From Draconibacterium mangrovi (lineage in GTDB: Bacteria > Bacteroidota > Bacteroidia > Bacteroidales > Prolixibacteraceae), in the NCBI RefSeq assembly GCF_010586825.1, contig NZ_JAAAGB010000006.1, positions 186,001-250,000 on the forward strand: 64,000 nucleotides of DNA, read 5' to 3'. The notes beneath the pieces were generated by a model. That model was not told the DNA's origin. It saw nothing but the letters and a program-made list of their open reading frames with translations, and did no database searches. How positions within the stretch are numbered: the first letter of the stretch is position 1; the number at the start of each line of letters is the position of its first letter. The translations under genes and the position numbers were made by a program. Shown in pieces: positions 1-8,742 of this stretch.

Positions 1-1011
1 TAAGCTGGCCGTTGAAAAATCGAGTTGAAATGCACCGTATTGTTCGGTAATTTGTTCAAGAATGGCGTGTACCTCGTCGTTTGTTTCGGCGCGCAGCAGT
101 TGAATTTTTAGGTCTCTGAAATTTGGCAACCCCGGGAAATACTTGGCAAAATGACGACGCATCATTAAAATCCCCGATCGTTCATTGTCGCGCCACTCCA
201 GGTTTAGCCGGAGTTGTTCTTTTAATACTTCCACAACTTCGTTAACCGTTGGCTGTGCTAATTCTTCTCCGGTTTGAAGGTAATGTTTTACCTCGCGAAA
301 TAACCAGGGTCGACCAATAGCCCCGCGTCCGATCATCAGAGCATCTACTCCCGTTGCATCAAGCAATTGTTTGGCTTTTTTACCGCTGTTGATGTCTCCG
401 TTACCGATAATGGGAATATGAATTTTCGGATTGTTTTTTACTTCTCCAATCAATGTCCAGTCGGCTTCACCGGTGTACAACTGTTCGCGCGTACGACCGT
501 GAATGGCCAGCGCCTGAATTCCGGCATCCTGTAATCGTTCGGCCACTTCAACAATAGGTTGATTGTCTGCCGACCAGCCCAGTCGTGTTTTTGCGGTAAC
601 CGGAATTTTAACGGCTTTTACAATTTCTGCAGTCATCTTCTGCATTTTGTCCACGTCTTTTAACATGGCCGATCCGGCGCCGTGGCGCACGATCTTTTTC
701 ATGGGGCAACCGTAATTGATGTCGATAAAATCGGGTTCAAATTCTTCGGCTACCTGCGCCGCACGCACCATCGAGTCGATGTTGTGTCCATAGATTTGAA
801 TGGCTACCGGACGGTCGAACTCAAACAAATGCATTTTTTGTTTCGTTTTTTCCACATCGCGCACCAGTGCCTCCGACGATACAAACTCGGTGTACATTAA
901 ATCGGCGCCAAATTTTTTGCACATCATCCTAAACGACTTGTAGGTGACATCTTCCATCGGTGCCAGAAAAAGGGGAGTGCCCTCCAGATCTATGTTGCCA
1001 ATCTTAATCAT
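1..1011 (-). CDS. dusB: tRNA-dihydrouridine synthase DusB, C-terminus cut by window edge
   Basis: FMN enzyme that reduces uridine to dihydrouridine in the tRNA D-loop, in the cytoplasm. I translated the minus strand by hand: it starts MIKIGNIDLEG and soon gives the N-terminal barrel signature LFLAPMEDVT. The active-site cysteine is in NYGCPMKK, and GNGDI and GRGAIGRPW are the usual FMN/phosphate-binding loops. The ATG at 1009-1011 is chosen because an ATG a few bases upstream (MND) runs straight into a stop. All 337 codons in the window are open and the stop lies beyond position 1, so the protein is near the usual 320-340 residues. It is the last visible gene of a minus-strand series, 53 bp downstream of the amidohydrolase. 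The family call is secure; DusB rather than another Dus subfamily is inferred. Confidence 0.92.
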   Translation of the reverse strand, partial: MIKIGNIDLEGTPLFLAPMEDVTYKSFRMMCKKFGADLMYTEFVSSEALVRDVEKTKQKMHLFEFDRPVAIQIYGHNIDSMVRAAQVAEEFEPDFIDINYGCPMKKIVRHGAGSAMLKDVDKMQKMTAEIVKAVKIPVTAKTRLGWSADNQPIVEVAERLQDAGIQALAIHGRTREQLYTGEADWTLIGEVKNNPKIHIPIIGNGDINSGKKAKQLLDATGVDALMIGRGAIGRPWLFREVKHYLQTGEELAQPTVNEVVEVLKEQLRLNLEWRDNERSGILMMRRHFAKYFPGLPNFRDLKIQLLRAETNDEVHAILEQITEQYGAFQLDFSTASL

Positions 1012-1064
1012 TCATTAGAAAATTGCTGCAAAAATAGCTAAAAATATTTGGGTGGGAATTTGGG

Positions 1065-2255
1065 CTAAATCAATCGTTTAACTTTTGCTTTTGGAGTGAG
1101 TTTCATCGTTTTGAAATCGATGCCGGTAATCAGGTTTGCACCGGGCTTTTTACCTTTTTCAAACGATCCAAAAGCAGTTGAAATGTTTAAGGCTTTTGCC
1201 CCGTTTATGCAGGCCCACGACAACAACTCTTCCAGCGAAATAGTTGGAAAATTTTGCTGAATGGTGAGCATCTCCTGAAGTATCGAAAGTTCGGTATTCG
1301 ATGCTAAACTATCGGTTCCCAAACAAATCTGCATCTTTTCTTCCCGAAAAAGATCTACCGGTGGCAGCTCATTTTCAATAAAAAGATTGGAGTTGGGACA
1401 CAAAACAAAATAGGTATTAGCGAGGCTGCGGTACTGTTTTAATGCTTCAATATCCTCTTTTCGGGTTTGTATGTTGTGCACTAAGAGCAACTGATTTTCT
1501 TTTGGCAAATATTCAAGAATGGATTGCAACGACGATATTCCGGTAGGTTTCCAATGTGAGGTATCCAGCTTTAAATTATCGATGAAATGCCTGGAAATAT
1601 CCCCTTGCCCAAATAAAAAGAACTCTGTTTCAGCTTTGCTTTCCTGGTTGTGAATGGAGAGCGACCCTCCGTTTTTCTGTGCATGACTCTTCACTTTCTC
1701 GAACAAGTCTGGCGATACAGAATACGGTGAATGCGGAACGATGGAGGCAGAAAGATTAGCTTTTTCAAACGATTCAAACACTTCAAGCGCTTTGTTAAAA
1801 GCCCGCTCAGCCCGCGACGGATGAAAGCCAAAAACTTCAATAAAAGTGTAGTAGGTGATTTTACTTTTTTGTTTTACCGAAAGCGAAAGATTGAAGTTGG
1901 AAACATCTCCAACAGCGGCAATTCCTGCTGCCCACATTTTTCGGTCGGCAATTTGTATGGCCTTTTGTTTGTCGGCCGGTTCATCTCTTAACTGGTTAAT
2001 CTTTTCGAGAAAAGCACTAAAACCGATGTGCTTTTCAATTTTGTTGCGGAGATGCGAAAATTCTAAATGACAATGGGTGTTTACAAATCCGGGAGTTAAA
2101 ATGCCGCTGTAAAACTCCACACCGGCTTCTTCACGGAATGAATCGCCCCGATCCAGGATTTCGATGATTGTTCCATCATCGTCGCAAACTAAAATTCCGT
2201 TTTTTATTGGCGAAGTTGTTCCGGGGAAGACGTATGTGGCGGCGATTTTTCTCAC
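1065..2255 (-). CDS. Amidohydrolase, aminofutalosine-deaminase-like
   Basis: Metal-dependent TIM-barrel deaminase of the amidohydrolase superfamily, 396 aa. Visible metal and substrate motifs are FVNTHCHLEF (HxH on strand 1, about residues 58-67), SIHNQES and LVHNIQT (the following His-bearing strands) and LGTDSLASN (the Asp of strand 8). The small N- and C-terminal strands form the composite beta-sandwich typical of cytosine-deaminase/SsnA-like enzymes. Bacteroidota homologues are commonly labelled aminofutalosine deaminase family, which would place it in the futalosine route to menaquinone. That substrate is inferred, since no other mqn gene is visible here. It follows the DUF4296 lipoprotein by 11 bp and is probably co-transcribed. 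A guanine or other purine/pyrimidine deaminase remains possible. Confidence 0.75.
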   Translation of the reverse strand: MRKIAATYVFPGTTSPIKNGILVCDDDGTIIEILDRGDSFREEAGVEFYSGILTPGFVNTHCHLEFSHLRNKIEKHIGFSAFLEKINQLRDEPADKQKAIQIADRKMWAAGIAAVGDVSNFNLSLSVKQKSKITYYTFIEVFGFHPSRAERAFNKALEVFESFEKANLSASIVPHSPYSVSPDLFEKVKSHAQKNGGSLSIHNQESKAETEFFLFGQGDISRHFIDNLKLDTSHWKPTGISSLQSILEYLPKENQLLLVHNIQTRKEDIEALKQYRSLANTYFVLCPNSNLFIENELPPVDLFREEKMQICLGTDSLASNTELSILQEMLTIQQNFPTISLEELLSWACINGAKALNISTAFGSFEKGKKPGANLITGIDFKTMKLTPKAKVKRLI

Positions 2256-2266
2256 CTTACATTTAA

Positions 2267-2647
2267 TTATTCTTCTTCAAATGGCTCCAATTCCTCTTTT
2301 CGCCCTGAACGTTCCTGCTCCATTTCACTCAGTCTACTCATTACTCTGCGATACATTTTCTCAAAGTTTTTTGGGTGACTTTCGTAGAAAACCAGTGATT
2401 GCTCAAATAACGAGTCAGTAACTTCGTATTTATCCAAAACCGAGTAGTAAAAATTCTCTGTCCGGCTGTTTAACATGGCTGAGTCGTATCGGAAATGGTT
2501 AAAAGCAGCGTCGGCCAGGTGCACGTCAACGAGCATATTGATCATTTTCTTTTCCTTGATTAAATGCTCGGGCTTGGGCATAATCTCGTTTTCGCACGCA
2601 GTGAATGCGCACACAGCAATAATTATTATCAGAAAGGCATTTTTCAT
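2267..2647 (-). CDS. DUF4296 lipoprotein
   Basis: Small 126-residue lipoprotein. The N-terminal hydrophobic segment ends in a lipobox (FTAC), so Cys18 would be lipidated. The body has the DUF4296 pattern: a Pro/Glu-containing start (MPKPEHLIKEKKM), a conserved VDVHLADAA helix and a mainly helical middle. The C-terminus is acidic (EELEPFEEE). The family is nearly confined to Bacteroidota and its function is unknown; a periplasmic or outer-membrane-anchored role is inferred from the lipobox. It lies 94 bp downstream of radA and 11 bp upstream of the amidohydrolase on the same strand, an arrangement compatible with one operon. Confidence 0.85.
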   Translation of the reverse strand: MKNAFLIIIIAVCAFTACENEIMPKPEHLIKEKKMINMLVDVHLADAAFNHFRYDSAMLNSRTENFYYSVLDKYEVTDSLFEQSLVFYESHPKNFEKMYRRVMSRLSEMEQERSGRKEELEPFEEE

Positions 2648-2741
2648 TTGGCTGCCAAATTATAAATAGTTCAATCGTTTTTCAAAAAAAGGTCGTTAAA
2701 AAAGCTTATTTATACTGTTTTATAAGCTGTGAGAAATTATT

Positions 2742-4100
2742 TTACGCGAAAATAGTTTTGAATACTTCTTCTACCCGGCTAACCTTCACAATATCGATTT
2801 TAAATTTCGAAACATCAAAACCTTTGTTAAGTGTTGGTACATAAATGCGCGAAAATCCCAGTTTGGCCGCTTCGGCAATACGTTGCTCGATGCGGCTTAC
2901 GGCGCGTATTTCCCCGGTTAAGCCAACCTCGCCGGCAAAACATATTTTGTGGTTTATGGCAATGTCGATATTCGACGAAAGAATGGAGCAAATAACCGCC
3001 AAATCGGTTGCCGGATCATTGATTTTTAGTCCGCCTGCAATATTCAGGAACACATCTTTTGCAATGAGTTTAAAACCGGCGCGTTTTTCCAAAACGGCCA
3101 AAAGCATGTTCAGCCGGCGCAAATCAAAACCTGTGGATGAGCGCTGAGGTGTTCCGTAAGCTGCCGAACTTACCAATGCCTGAATTTCGATCAGGAATGG
3201 CCGTACACCTTCCACGGTTGCAGCAATGGCGGTGCCACTTACATCGACGTTTACTTTTGATATCAACTGCTCCGATGGATTTGTGATTTCACGTAATCCG
3301 TCGCTGCGCATCTCAAAAATGCCGAGTTCGTTAGTGGAACCAAAGCGGTTTTTATTCGAGCGTAAAATGCGATACATATAATTGGTGTCGCCTTCAAACT
3401 GCAAAACAGTGTCGACCATGTGCTCCAGTACTTTTGGCCCGGCAAGGCTGCCTTCTTTAGTAATGTGACCGATCAGCACCACGGCAACATGATTCTTTTT
3501 GGCAAATTTTAAAATAGCCGAAGTACATTCACGAACCTGCCCAACCGAACCCGGCGATGACTCGATAAGTTCTGTTGAAATAGTTTGGATAGAGTCGATG
3601 ATCAGTAACTCCGGTTTTGCCTGTTCGCTTTGGGCAACAATGTGTTCCAACGATGTTTCGCTTAAAAACAGGCAATTGCTTTGGGCGTTACTCAATCGTT
3701 CGGCACGCAGTTTTATCTGTTGCAGACTTTCTTCGCCCGAAATGTACAGTACTTTTTTCCCGTTTAATCCCAAAGCCAGTTGCAGTGCCAGTGTTGATTT
3801 CCCAATTCCGGGATCGCCACCCAAAAGTATTAGCGAGCCGGGAACGATTCCGCCACCCAAAACACGGTTAAATTCTTCAATCCCCACCGAAATACGCTGT
3901 GTTCTGGCCATCTCGATATTTTCGAGTGTAATGGGTTGGTTGCCCGAAATCTGCACCGAAAGTTTTCCGGTAGATTGTTTCTTCTCCACAATTTCTTCCA
4001 CGTAGGTGTTCCACTCGTTGCAGGCGGAGCATTTTCCGAGCCATTTGGGCGATTGGGCGCCGCAGCTCTGGCAGGTGTATATGGTTTTTGTTTGTGCCAT
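2742..4100 (-). CDS. radA: DNA repair protein RadA (Sms)
   Basis: RecA-like ATPase that promotes branch migration and processing of recombination intermediates. At 452 aa it has the normal family length. N-terminal zinc ribbon: C10, C13, C24 and C27. Walker A is GGDPGIGKST at about residues 93-102. The RadA-specific KNRFG motif is in RSNKNRFGSTNE. The C-terminal third is the Lon-protease-like domain (AGEVGLTGEIRAVSRIEQRI). It starts at the ATG at 4098-4100; the 87-bp gap to the upstream gene is filled by an inverted repeat described separately. Confident call. Confidence 0.97.
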   Translation of the reverse strand: MAQTKTIYTCQSCGAQSPKWLGKCSACNEWNTYVEEIVEKKQSTGKLSVQISGNQPITLENIEMARTQRISVGIEEFNRVLGGGIVPGSLILLGGDPGIGKSTLALQLALGLNGKKVLYISGEESLQQIKLRAERLSNAQSNCLFLSETSLEHIVAQSEQAKPELLIIDSIQTISTELIESSPGSVGQVRECTSAILKFAKKNHVAVVLIGHITKEGSLAGPKVLEHMVDTVLQFEGDTNYMYRILRSNKNRFGSTNELGIFEMRSDGLREITNPSEQLISKVNVDVSGTAIAATVEGVRPFLIEIQALVSSAAYGTPQRSSTGFDLRRLNMLLAVLEKRAGFKLIAKDVFLNIAGGLKINDPATDLAVICSILSSNIDIAINHKICFAGEVGLTGEIRAVSRIEQRIAEAAKLGFSRIYVPTLNKGFDVSKFKIDIVKVSRVEEVFKTIFA

Positions 4101-4106
4101 TCTTTT

Positions 4107-4184
4107 CTGTGTTACTCTGTGCGGTTCTCTGTTATCTCTGCGGTAAAAAATAGTTCCACAGAGAACGCTGAGGTTTACACGGAG
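4107..4184. repeat. Imperfect inverted repeat of CACAGAG-type words between rfaE2 and radA
   Basis: Left arm 4107-4144 is built from CTCTGTG/CTCTG words and right arm 4156-4184 from CACAGAG/ACACGGAG words, around a short A/T-rich centre (taaaaaatagtt). The reverse complement of the left arm matches the right arm at about 19 of 32 positions without gaps. It fills the 87-bp gap almost exactly. Similar words occur at 22199-22245 and the same style of ends flanks the GxxExxY gene at 37957-38412. It could be a MITE-like relic or a processing/termination hairpin. Confidence 0.5.
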
Positions 4185-4187
4185 TTG

Positions 4188-4676
4188 TTAAAGGTTTTTA
4201 ATTCGTTCAATAATTTCGCTGGTTGAAATTCCTTCAATCAATTCAAGTGTTTCCACCTTTCCACCGTTATTTAATACGGTATCGTGACCGGCAATTTCAT
4301 GTATTTCGTATTGGGCACCTTTTATCAAAACGTCGGGGATGATCTTAGCAATTATTTCGGCCGGCGTTTCTTCATCAAAAAGAATTACCGCATCAACACA
4401 TCCAAAGGCCGCCAGCACTTCTGCACGCGCCTGCTCATATATAATAGGGCGCTTATCGCCTTTTAATAATTTAACCGAAACATCGGAGTTAAGCCCAACA
4501 ATCAATTTGGTGCCATATGCTGCCGATTTGTGCAGTGAATCAACGTGCCCGTTATGAATAAGGTCGAAACAACCGTTGGTGAAAACGATGGTGTTGTTAC
4601 TTCCTTTCCATATTTCAAGCAGGGGACGGAGCGATTCAAAATCCTTAAAAATCTTTGATTTAAACATGAGATTCAT
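4188..4676 (-). CDS. rfaE2: D-glycero-beta-D-manno-heptose 1-phosphate adenylyltransferase
   Basis: Cytidylyltransferase-fold enzyme that makes ADP-D-glycero-beta-D-manno-heptose for the LPS inner core. The nucleotide-binding signature is NGCFDLIHNGHVDSL (GxFDxxHxGH type). Further matches are LNSDVSVKLLKGDKRP, LIKGAQY and the C-terminal GISTSEIIERI. It is the stand-alone C-terminal half of HldE, with no kinase domain, as usual in Bacteroidota. An in-frame TTG at 4685 overlaps a TAnnTTTG promoter box (4683-4690), so I prefer the ATG at 4674-4676 (MNLMFKSK); the ATG at 4665-4667 is also possible. Either choice gives a very short 5' leader. It is followed by radA on the same strand. Confidence 0.92.
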   Translation of the reverse strand: MNLMFKSKIFKDFESLRPLLEIWKGSNNTIVFTNGCFDLIHNGHVDSLHKSAAYGTKLIVGLNSDVSVKLLKGDKRPIIYEQARAEVLAAFGCVDAVILFDEETPAEIIAKIIPDVLIKGAQYEIHEIAGHDTVLNNGGKVETLELIEGISTSEIIERIKNL

Positions 4677-4682
4677 AATTGT

Positions 4683-4690
4683 CAAAAATA
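4683..4690 (-). promoter_or_regulatory. TAnnTTTG -7 box of rfaE2
   Basis: TATTTTTG on the minus strand matches the Bacteroidota -7 element TAnnTTTG exactly. Transcription would begin close to 4677, almost at the ATG 4676, so the mRNA would have essentially no leader. No clear -33 TTTG was seen. Confidence 0.4.
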
Positions 4691-4984
4691 ACTATTAAAT
4701 TGAAGTATCACTATTGCATTTTAAAGGATGTGTGAATTATTTTTATTCATTCTAAATCCCCCCTAAACCAATTTTTAACATATTATATTTTGAAAAAGAG
4801 AATTTGTTGAATTAAATTTAAGCTGTCGTTAAAGGAACCCCTGTTCTTCGACACAGATTTTCAGTAAAAGGATAGTATAAAGTGAGGTTGGAAATAAAAC
4901 ACAGTGGTGTTTTAGGGTGAAGGAAATAAAAGTTGTAAAAAAAGAACTTAGGTATAACTTCAGAAAACAATTAAACATATTCAA

Positions 4985-5530
4985 ATGAGAAAAATTACGC
5001 TCGTATTTCAACTACTTCTTTTTGTGATAATTTCATTCGGACAAGAGGAGAGTCCGTTAACTAAAAGTGGATTAAAACTTACTTTCTTGAACCCGGGAAT
5101 GGAATATGAATTTAAGTTGTCAGAAAAATCAACTTTCGCTTTAAATCTTGGCATCGGTTATGGTGGTTCATACAAAGATCTAAAAACCAGCGGAGATGGA
5201 TTTATGTATTTGTTATCACCGTTTTACGATATGCAGTATCGTAATTACTACAACATAACGAAAAGAAACAGTGCCGGTAAAAATGTAAAGTATAACTCAT
5301 CTAATTACTTTGGAGTAAGACTTCTTGTTCGAGGACCCGAGATTGCTTCCAGTTTCTCAAGAACCTCAGAATTGGATTATGCATTTGGACCAACATGGGG
5401 AATACAGCGCGCTTTTAATCAATTTTATGTATTATTTGATGTTGGGCCATATGTTTATTTTGACATGAAAGGGGAGTATGGATTTTTGCCAATGTTCCAG
5501 CTTAACATCGGTTATAATCTTAGAAAATGA
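4985..5530 (+). CDS. Secreted or outer-membrane beta-rich protein, unknown function
   Basis: 181 aa. N-terminal signal peptide (MRKITLVFQLLLFVIISFGQ, probable cut after FGQ). The remainder alternates aromatic and polar residues in short strands (ALNLGIGYGGS, YDMQYRNYYN, YVLFDVGPYVYF, FQLNIGYNLRK), which suggests an eight-to-ten-stranded outer-membrane barrel, although the last residues are not a perfect C-terminal aromatic signal. I do not recognise a named family. The leader carries AAACAATTAAA at 4965-4975, nine bases before the ATG, shared with the secreted paralogs further on. AT-rich like its downstream neighbour, unlike the housekeeping genes around it; possibly acquired. Confidence 0.6.
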   Translation: MRKITLVFQLLLFVIISFGQEESPLTKSGLKLTFLNPGMEYEFKLSEKSTFALNLGIGYGGSYKDLKTSGDGFMYLLSPFYDMQYRNYYNITKRNSAGKNVKYNSSNYFGVRLLVRGPEIASSFSRTSELDYAFGPTWGIQRAFNQFYVLFDVGPYVYFDMKGEYGFLPMFQLNIGYNLRK

Positions 5531-5586
5531 TCTTATTAACTGTGGCCAAATTGGGCGCAGTTTTTTTGTATTGAATAGTATTCCAA

Positions 5587-6285
5587 ATGACTAAAATATT
5601 CTCAAAACTCAACATTTCTATTTTAATCATATTTTGGGTTTTTTTGGAAGCTCTTAGTCCTACTGAGTGTAGTGCACAAGACGAAAAATTCCCGGCCCAT
5701 TTAAATTTTGATATGGGTACGAACGCATTTGTGCTGTATAATGACGATTTAGGATTTTATTTTGGAGGGGGCTATGAGTATTATATATCCAGAAAATTTG
5801 CCTTTGAACTGAAAGGATATGCGGGAAAGAATTCTCATAAAAAAATAGAGCCCATTGGTGGTGAAATCGTTCCGTATGGTAACGATTATATATTATTTAC
5901 CGAAGCCAGTTATTACACACTCAGCCTGTGTCCGAGGTTTTACCAGGAATTATCAGATATTATTTTCTTTTTTGCCGATGTAAATCTGGGATTTGAGGGT
6001 TCAAATAGTAACGCCACTTTTGGAAACGAAGAAACTGAGGAAGAAGAATATCTTGGAAGCTCAAAGTCGTATTTTAAATGGTATCCTGGATTTCATGCAG
6101 GGTTTAAAGTTATTGCAGAAGATCTTTCCGTGTGGTTTTATGTGGGTTGGGAGAAGGTTGATTTGGGAAGAAGTTTAAATAATTTGCCCATTGCTGAAAC
6201 CGGAATTTTTGACAATTATTCGGGTAGTACGGAGTTTTTGCAACTCGGAATTCGTCTGGGTGTTCCTTTGGGAAAAAATAGATAA
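5587..6285 (+). CDS. Predicted outer-membrane beta-barrel protein, unknown function
   Basis: 232 aa with a signal peptide that probably ends near ECSAQD. The body is rich in Tyr, Phe and Gly in alternating strands (FYFGGGYEYYISRKFAFELKGYAGK, LSLCPRFYQEL, FFADVNLGFEG, WFYVGWEKVDLG). It ends LQLGIRLGVPLGKNR, consistent with a small barrel. An acidic loop (NEETEEEEYLG) would be exposed. It sits 56 bp after the preceding barrel-like gene and is probably co-transcribed. It converges on panD, with a terminator hairpin between them. No family recognised. Confidence 0.6.
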   Translation: MTKIFSKLNISILIIFWVFLEALSPTECSAQDEKFPAHLNFDMGTNAFVLYNDDLGFYFGGGYEYYISRKFAFELKGYAGKNSHKKIEPIGGEIVPYGNDYILFTEASYYTLSLCPRFYQELSDIIFFFADVNLGFEGSNSNATFGNEETEEEEYLGSSKSYFKWYPGFHAGFKVIAEDLSVWFYVGWEKVDLGRSLNNLPIAETGIFDNYSGSTEFLQLGIRLGVPLGKNR

Positions 6286-6333
6286 GCTTTATCAAAAACG
6301 TCTCATTGATTGACTGAGATACCTTCAAATAAA

Positions 6334-6361
6334 AAACCTCGCAGTTAAAACTACGAGGTTT
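6334..6361. terminator. Bidirectional terminator between convergent barrel gene and panD
   Basis: Stem AAACCTCG (6334-6341) pairs with CGAGGTTT (6354-6361), with a further AGT/ACT inner stem. On the minus strand the stem runs into a T6 tract, so it fits best as the panC-panD terminator. Confidence 0.8.
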
Positions 6362-6382
6362 ACTATTTATCGTAAATGTATT

Positions 6383-6733
6383 TTATACTACAGTATTCGT
6401 CTCAATATCGGGGAATATCAAACTTGGTTTAAACGTTTTGGCTTCCTCAAAATCCATTAAGGCGTACGAAATGATAATTACCACATCGCCAACAGCCACT
6501 TTTCGTGCAGCCGGGCCGTTCAAACAGATGGTACCCGATCCGCGCTCACCCCTGATAACATAAGTCTCTAAACGCTCGCCGTTGTTAATATTAACAACCT
6601 GTACTTTTTCGTTCTCAATAAGGTTTGCCGCGTCCATCAAATCTTCGTCGATGGTAATACTTCCAACATATTGCAGGTTCGCTTCGGTAACGGTAACCTT
6701 GTGTATTTTCGATTTACAAACTTCAATTTGCAT
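6383..6733 (-). CDS. panD: Aspartate 1-decarboxylase
   Basis: Pyruvoyl-dependent enzyme that converts L-aspartate to beta-alanine for pantothenate synthesis. 116 aa, normal length. The self-cleavage site Gly24-Ser25 is present in QYVGSITID; cleavage would make the pyruvoyl group from Ser25. The Asn/Gly-rich turn LNGPAAR, with the conserved Asn and Arg, is present too. It follows panC by 19 bp, so both steps leading to pantothenate are made from one mRNA. Confidence 0.96.
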   Translation of the reverse strand: MQIEVCKSKIHKVTVTEANLQYVGSITIDEDLMDAANLIENEKVQVVNINNGERLETYVIRGERGSGTICLNGPAARKVAVGDVVIIISYALMDFEEAKTFKPSLIFPDIETNTVV

Positions 6734-6752
6734 AACTATGCTTATTTCGGTC

Positions 6753-7589
6753 TTAAAAAACTATATTGTCAATTAACCTGATCTTTCCGCAAAAAACAGC
6801 AACACATCCAACTTTTGTAGAATCTTCGTCCCAGTTTTTCACCGGTTGCAGCTGTTCGTCGTCAACGATCTCAAAATATTCAACATCCAGGAAGGGGTTC
6901 TTGTTTATCGTTTCTGTCACCCAATCCGTGATTTCTTGTACGGATCTCTGCTCCTTAAGTTCTTTGGCTTTAAACAAAGTCTCTGAAATTACGGCTGCAT
7001 TTTTCCGCTGTTCTTCCGTCAATAACTCATTTCGCGAGCTCATGGCCAAACCACTTTTCTCGCGAATAATGGCGCAAGGTACAATTTCCACAGGAAGTTG
7101 CAGTTGTTTCACCATATTTTTAACGATAGCCAATTGCTGAAAATCCTTCAATCCGAAGTACGATTTGGTAGGTTTTACCATGTCGAAAAGCCGGCTAACC
7201 ACCTGTGCCACACCATTAAAGTGTCCCGGGCGATGTTTGCCTTCCATTACCTCTTCTAATTTTCCAAAGTTAAATTTACGTTTATCCGGCTCGGGATAAA
7301 CCTCTTTAGCATTGGGTGCAAAAACGATTGAACAACCTGTTGGTTCCAATAATTTCATATCGTTTTCGAGCGTGCGCGGATAACGTTCCAGGTCGGCCGG
7401 ATCGTTAAATTGTGTTGGATTTACAAAAATACTTACCACCACAACCGGATTCTCCGAAACGGCCTGTTTTACCAACGAAATATGGCCCTGATGAAGGGCC
7501 CCCATAGTGGGTACAAAACCCACTGTTTTCCCATTGGTAAGATGCTGTAATTCAGCTTGTAGCTCTTGTATTGTACTAACCAGTTTCAT
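6753..7589 (-). CDS. panC: Pantothenate synthetase
   Basis: Joins pantoate and beta-alanine with ATP hydrolysis to AMP. 278 aa. The HIGH-type motif is in [16 protein letters not shown], the pantoate-binding stretch is SIFVNPTQF, and the KMSKS-like loop is SGLAMSSRN. First gene of the panC-panD pair. On the minus strand TTACTTTG (7609-7616) is one mismatch from the TAnnTTTG box, about 20 bp before the ATG. The glycogen synthase promoter fires in the opposite direction from the same 90-bp gap. Confidence 0.96.
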   Translation of the reverse strand: MKLVSTIQELQAELQHLTNGKTVGFVPTMGALHQGHISLVKQAVSENPVVVVSIFVNPTQFNDPADLERYPRTLENDMKLLEPTGCSIVFAPNAKEVYPEPDKRKFNFGKLEEVMEGKHRPGHFNGVAQVVSRLFDMVKPTKSYFGLKDFQQLAIVKNMVKQLQLPVEIVPCAIIREKSGLAMSSRNELLTEEQRKNAAVISETLFKAKELKEQRSVQEITDWVTETINKNPFLDVEYFEIVDDEQLQPVKNWDEDSTKVGCVAVFCGKIRLIDNIVF

Positions 7590-7679
7590 GCCTAAAAAAT
7601 TGCGGCTGCAAAGTAAGTAATTTTAATTGTTAAAACAGCATAAAAAGGAAGTATACTGACTGAAACTAACGAACTTAAC

Positions 7680-7709
7680 TTGACTATTCGCATATTTTTA
7701 TTACTTTTG
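7680..7709 (+). promoter_or_regulatory. Bacteroidota-type promoter of the glycogen synthase gene
   Basis: TTG at 7680-7682 and TACTTTTG at 7702-7709 match the -33 TTTG / -7 TAnnTTTG arrangement with 19 bp between them. Transcription would begin near 7715. That rules out the in-frame TTG at 7680 as start codon and supports the ATG at 7740. Confidence 0.75.
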
Positions 7710-7739
7710 CACACTGTTTTTAACTGCACTTATAGGTTC

Positions 7740-8540
7740 ATGGAAAAGAAAAGAATCCTTTATATTTCACAGGAGATTACCCCTTATTTACCAGAAAGCG
7801 AGATGTCGGAGATTGGACGTTACCTGCCACAGGGCGTTCAGGAGAAAGGGAGAGAGATTAGAACTTTTATGCCGCGTTATGGCTGCGTAAACGAACGTAG
7901 AAATCAGTTGCATGAGGTAATCCGTTTGTCGGGTATGAACCTTGTGATTAACGATGCCGATCACCCACTTATCATAAAAGTAGCTTCCATTCAAGCTGCT
8001 CGTATGCAGGTGTATTTTATCGATAATGAAGATTATTTTCAACGCAAATCCGTATTACACGACGATGACGGCAAAGAGTTTGAAGATAACGACGAACGTG
8101 CGGTATTTTTTGCCCGCGGAGTGCTCGAAACTGTAATTAAGTTACGCTGGGCTCCCGATATTATTCACTGCCATGGATGGCTTACTTCGTTAGTGCCTTT
8201 GTATATTAAAAAGTACTATTACAACGATCCGTTATTCAAGAACTCGAAATTGGTTTATTCGGTTTATAACGATGATTTTAAACAAACGCTTGATAGCAGG
8301 TTTAACGAAAAACTATTGCTTGAAGGTATTACAACCGACGATGTAAAAATGATAGAAGAGCCAACTTTTGCCAATGTTAGCAAAATGGCTATCGATTATT
8401 CGGATGCGGTTATACAGGGAGCTGAAAGTATTAACGCCGACGTTAAAAATTATATTCAGGATAGCGAAAAGTTATTCCTTGATTTTCACCCAAAAGAAAC
8501 ATACATCGACGCTTATAACGAGTTTTACGATAAAGTGTAA
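7740..8540 (+). CDS. Glycogen/starch synthase, GT5 N-terminal domain only
   Basis: 266 aa from the ATG at 7740 (MEKKRILYISQEITPY). It contains just the GT5 Rossmann half: the ADP-glucose/acceptor N-terminal motif KRILYISQEITPYLP (replacing the classical KTGGL region), IHCHGWLTSLVP and a short C-terminal helix. Classical GlgA has about 480 residues with a second nucleotide-binding domain, which is absent here. Such short synthases are typical of Bacteroidota and sit between panC and a DUF4270 lipoprotein, as here. The KxGG lysine motif is not obvious, so whether it is catalytically active alone or needs a partner is open. Confidence 0.8.
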   Translation: MEKKRILYISQEITPYLPESEMSEIGRYLPQGVQEKGREIRTFMPRYGCVNERRNQLHEVIRLSGMNLVINDADHPLIIKVASIQAARMQVYFIDNEDYFQRKSVLHDDDGKEFEDNDERAVFFARGVLETVIKLRWAPDIIHCHGWLTSLVPLYIKKYYYNDPLFKNSKLVYSVYNDDFKQTLDSRFNEKLLLEGITTDDVKMIEEPTFANVSKMAIDYSDAVIQGAESINADVKNYIQDSEKLFLDFHPKETYIDAYNEFYDKV

Positions 8541-8622
8541 AGCTTCGGTGTTAAAGAATCAAAATTATATTTAAAAAGTTCAATTTTACTCCGATTTCAG
8601 AATCGCTCTCGTTGTAATTTTC

Positions 8623-8630
8623 TATGTTTG
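8623..8630 (+). promoter_or_regulatory. Possible TAnnTTTG -7 box upstream of the DUF4270 gene
   Basis: TATGTTTG matches the box exactly, but there is no good -33 element at the expected distance. It would give a leader of about 105 bases before the ATG at 8743. Confidence 0.3.
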
Positions 8631-8742
8631 TGTAATTTTTCGGAAATCAGAAAATTGAAGAGGCCATCCTAACTGTTTAAATAGGCTAATTTGCATTGGC
8701 TGCAGTGGGTAACGCTTCCTAAAATAAATTGGAATTATTGAC

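Noticed and set aside
3499-4005. 168-codon ORF antisense to radA
   Set aside because: Shadow of a well-conserved gene; low-complexity serine-rich translation with no domain.
7680-7739. Upstream TTG start of the glycogen synthase with a hydrophobic N-terminus
   Set aside because: The segment holds the -33 and -7 promoter elements; the real start is the ATG at 7740.
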